Positions 14,135-15,091 of a stretch of 15,091 nucleotides of DNA are shown here, piece by piece. Every line of letters starts with the position of its first letter. The first letter of the stretch is position 1. Origin of the DNA: JBBKWJ01 sp037968895 (GTDB lineage Bacteria > Actinomycetota > Acidimicrobiia > Acidimicrobiales > SZUA-35); NCBI GenBank assembly GCA_037968895.1, contig JBBKWJ010000300.1, positions 1 through 15,091 of the forward strand, in the 5' to 3' direction. Below the pieces are notes generated by a model. It saw nothing but the letters and a program-made list of their open reading frames with translations, had not been told where the DNA came from and made no database searches. A program made the position numbers and the translations under genes.

Positions 14135-14167
14135 CTCTCGCCGACTTTTGTTACGGCGTCGGCGAGA
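14135..14167. terminator. Strong hairpin after the rhodanese-E1 gene
   Basis: CTCTCGCCGAC and GTCGGCGAGAG form a perfect 11-bp stem around a 12-nt loop, 7 nt past the stop. On the plus strand no T tract follows, so termination would be atypical. Read on the minus strand, GGCC and TTTT follow the stem, which looks more like a Rho-independent terminator. Confidence 0.6.
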
Positions 14168-14300
14168 GAATCCGCTTAAAGATTGCCTTACAAGCAGCGA
14201 CTCGCCGCCGATGGTGTGGTCGTTGGCTCCTGCCGTTGGTCTCTGAGCCAAAAGGACTACAGTTTCCCGAGCGAGCGGCCGATGCATTGAGGTGTCTACG

Positions 14301-15091
14301 ATGTTCAACCAAATGGCCAGGGTTATTACTGGCGTTGGTTTGTGTGCGGCCCTTGTCGCCCCTGTAAACGCGGCTTCTGCCCAGATTGTTGACAGCCCAG
14401 TTGTTGACAGCCCAGTTGCCAGCGAGGGTGTGGCTGAACTCGAGGTTGCGACCGTGCAGCTTGATCTCAGCGAATCTATTTCCGCCGCTGGCTCTATCGA
14501 GGGAGCGGGCCAGGTCAGGGAGCTTCCTGGCGCATCAGTCGACCCCGCAGGTGCCACGATGATCGTGATTCACGACGAAACCGGCGACCTCGACCTCTCG
14601 GTGAGAAGCAAGAACGACGGCGAATGGAGCGAATGGGCCGCCATCGAGTCGTCGCCAGACGAATCTCCCGATGGACTAGACGGCGAAGAAGGCAGTGCGA
14701 ATACTTCGGTTGCGCTTGGTCCGATTTGGATCGGCGACGCGACTGACGTGCAGGTTGTAGAGACCGCTGGTTCGGCTTCCTCCCTAAAAGTCGACCTACT
14801 CACCGACCAAACCGTCGCGATCGACGCCCCTCTTGCCTCGCTCACGAATCCAGGTAAGCCAACTATCCAGCCTCGCAATGCGTGGGCTGGTGCCGACTAT
14901 CCCTGGGCCTCCGATAACGGTAGCTGCGCTGGTGGCCCCTTTTACTCCACCAATGTGCAGGCAGTAATTGTCCACCACACTGCCACAACGAACAGCTACA
15001 CCCAGGCATCGAGCGCCAGCATGATTCGCGGCATCTACTACACCCACGTTCGGGTTAACGGATGGTGCGACGTTGCGTACAACTTCCTCGT
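14301..15091 (+). CDS. Secreted N-acetylmuramoyl-L-alanine amidase / PGRP-domain protein (partial, runs off window)
   Basis: This open frame of 263 codons continues past the window edge. It begins with a signal peptide (MARVITGVGLCAALVAPVNA region) and a likely cleavage ASA|Q after residue 27. A Ser/Asp/Glu-rich linker and beta-rich region (about 30-195, with WSEWAAIES) follow. An amidase_2/PGRP domain starts at about 215: VQAVIVHHTATTNSYTQ, then MIRGIYYTHV and GWCDVAYNFLV. The HH pair fits the first zinc ligand of this fold, and the remaining ligands are outside the window. The expected role is cell-wall peptidoglycan cleavage outside the membrane. The ATG has GAGG 8 nt upstream. The family is well supported; C-terminal domains are unknown. 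Confidence 0.9.
   Translation, partial: MFNQMARVITGVGLCAALVAPVNAASAQIVDSPVVDSPVASEGVAELEVATVQLDLSESISAAGSIEGAGQVRELPGASVDPAGATMIVIHDETGDLDLSVRSKNDGEWSEWAAIESSPDESPDGLDGEEGSANTSVALGPIWIGDATDVQVVETAGSASSLKVDLLTDQTVAIDAPLASLTNPGKPTIQPRNAWAGADYPWASDNGSCAGGPFYSTNVQAVIVHHTATTNSYTQASSASMIRGIYYTHVRVNGWCDVAYNFL
14386..14415 (+). repeat. Tandem 15-bp repeat inside the amidase gene
   Basis: TTGTTGACAGCCCAG occurs twice head to tail without mismatch. It keeps the frame and encodes VDSPV-VDSPV just after the predicted signal peptidase site. It is likely a recent in-frame slippage duplication in the linker. Confidence 0.9.

Noticed and set aside
14168..14300. c-di-AMP (ydaO-type) riboswitch before the wall amidase
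   Set aside because: Actinobacterial wall hydrolases often have one, but I cannot find its conserved core in this 130-bp leader.
1..15091. CRISPR arrays, tRNA or rRNA genes, phage genes
   Set aside because: No regularly spaced repeats, cloverleaf with CCA end, rRNA signature or phage structural genes were seen on either strand.

Overview
The window looks like chromosomal DNA of a free-living actinobacterium. The GC content is moderately high, start codons include GTG and TTG, and the protein styles (DUF222/HNH endonuclease, sirtuin, rhodanese-E1, PGRP-type amidase, GT4 glycosyltransferase) suggest Acidimicrobiia or a relative. That placement is inference from protein character only. No tRNA, rRNA or CRISPR array is visible, and no gene-free stretch exceeds about 300 bases.

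Layout. 1-368: the start of a minus-strand coiled-coil protein running off the left edge. 453-2463 (+): a short leader ORF, an M24 Xaa-Pro-type metallopeptidase and an eight-helix membrane protein, each overlapping the next by 4 bp. 2460-4706 (-): a molybdopterin/4Fe-4S oxidoreductase, convergent with the membrane protein; both stop codons share one CTAG. 4789-6225 (+): leucyl aminopeptidase. 6349-7758 (+): a polyprenyl-phosphate sugar-1-phosphate transferase. 7855-9072 (-): a DUF222/HNH endonuclease. 9281-9850 (-): a conserved hypothetical protein, probably winged-helix. 9934-11973 (-): a likely operon of a coiled-coil protein, a GT4 glycosyltransferase and a VOC-fold protein. 12075-12860 (+): a Sir2 deacetylase. 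12950-14128 (+): a rhodanese fused to a MoeB/ThiF-like E1. From 14301 (+): a secreted PGRP/amidase that runs off the right edge.

The most unusual structure is around the HNH gene. The last 78 bp of the sugar-transferase locus (25 codons, stop and 2 nt; 7683-7760) is repeated directly at 9277-9354 with 76/78 identity. The HNH gene lies between the copies. Both differences are silent for the transferase: AAT/AAC for Asn, and TGA/TAA stops. This is what would be expected if a 1594-bp HNH-carrying element entered the 3' end of the transferase and regenerated that end, leaving the displaced original tail downstream. No integrase or transposase is visible. The displaced tail is read antisense as the C-terminus of the neighbouring minus-strand gene.

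Functional links. The sugar transferase and GT4 protein suggest surface polysaccharide assembly, with the initiating enzyme and a later glycosyltransferase on either side of the insertion. The E1 enzyme would fit molybdopterin or thiamine sulfur transfer, and a molybdopterin enzyme lies in the same window, but all four usual zinc-site cysteines are replaced. Two metallo-aminopeptidases (M24 and M17) flank the molybdoenzyme and its convergent membrane-protein neighbour.
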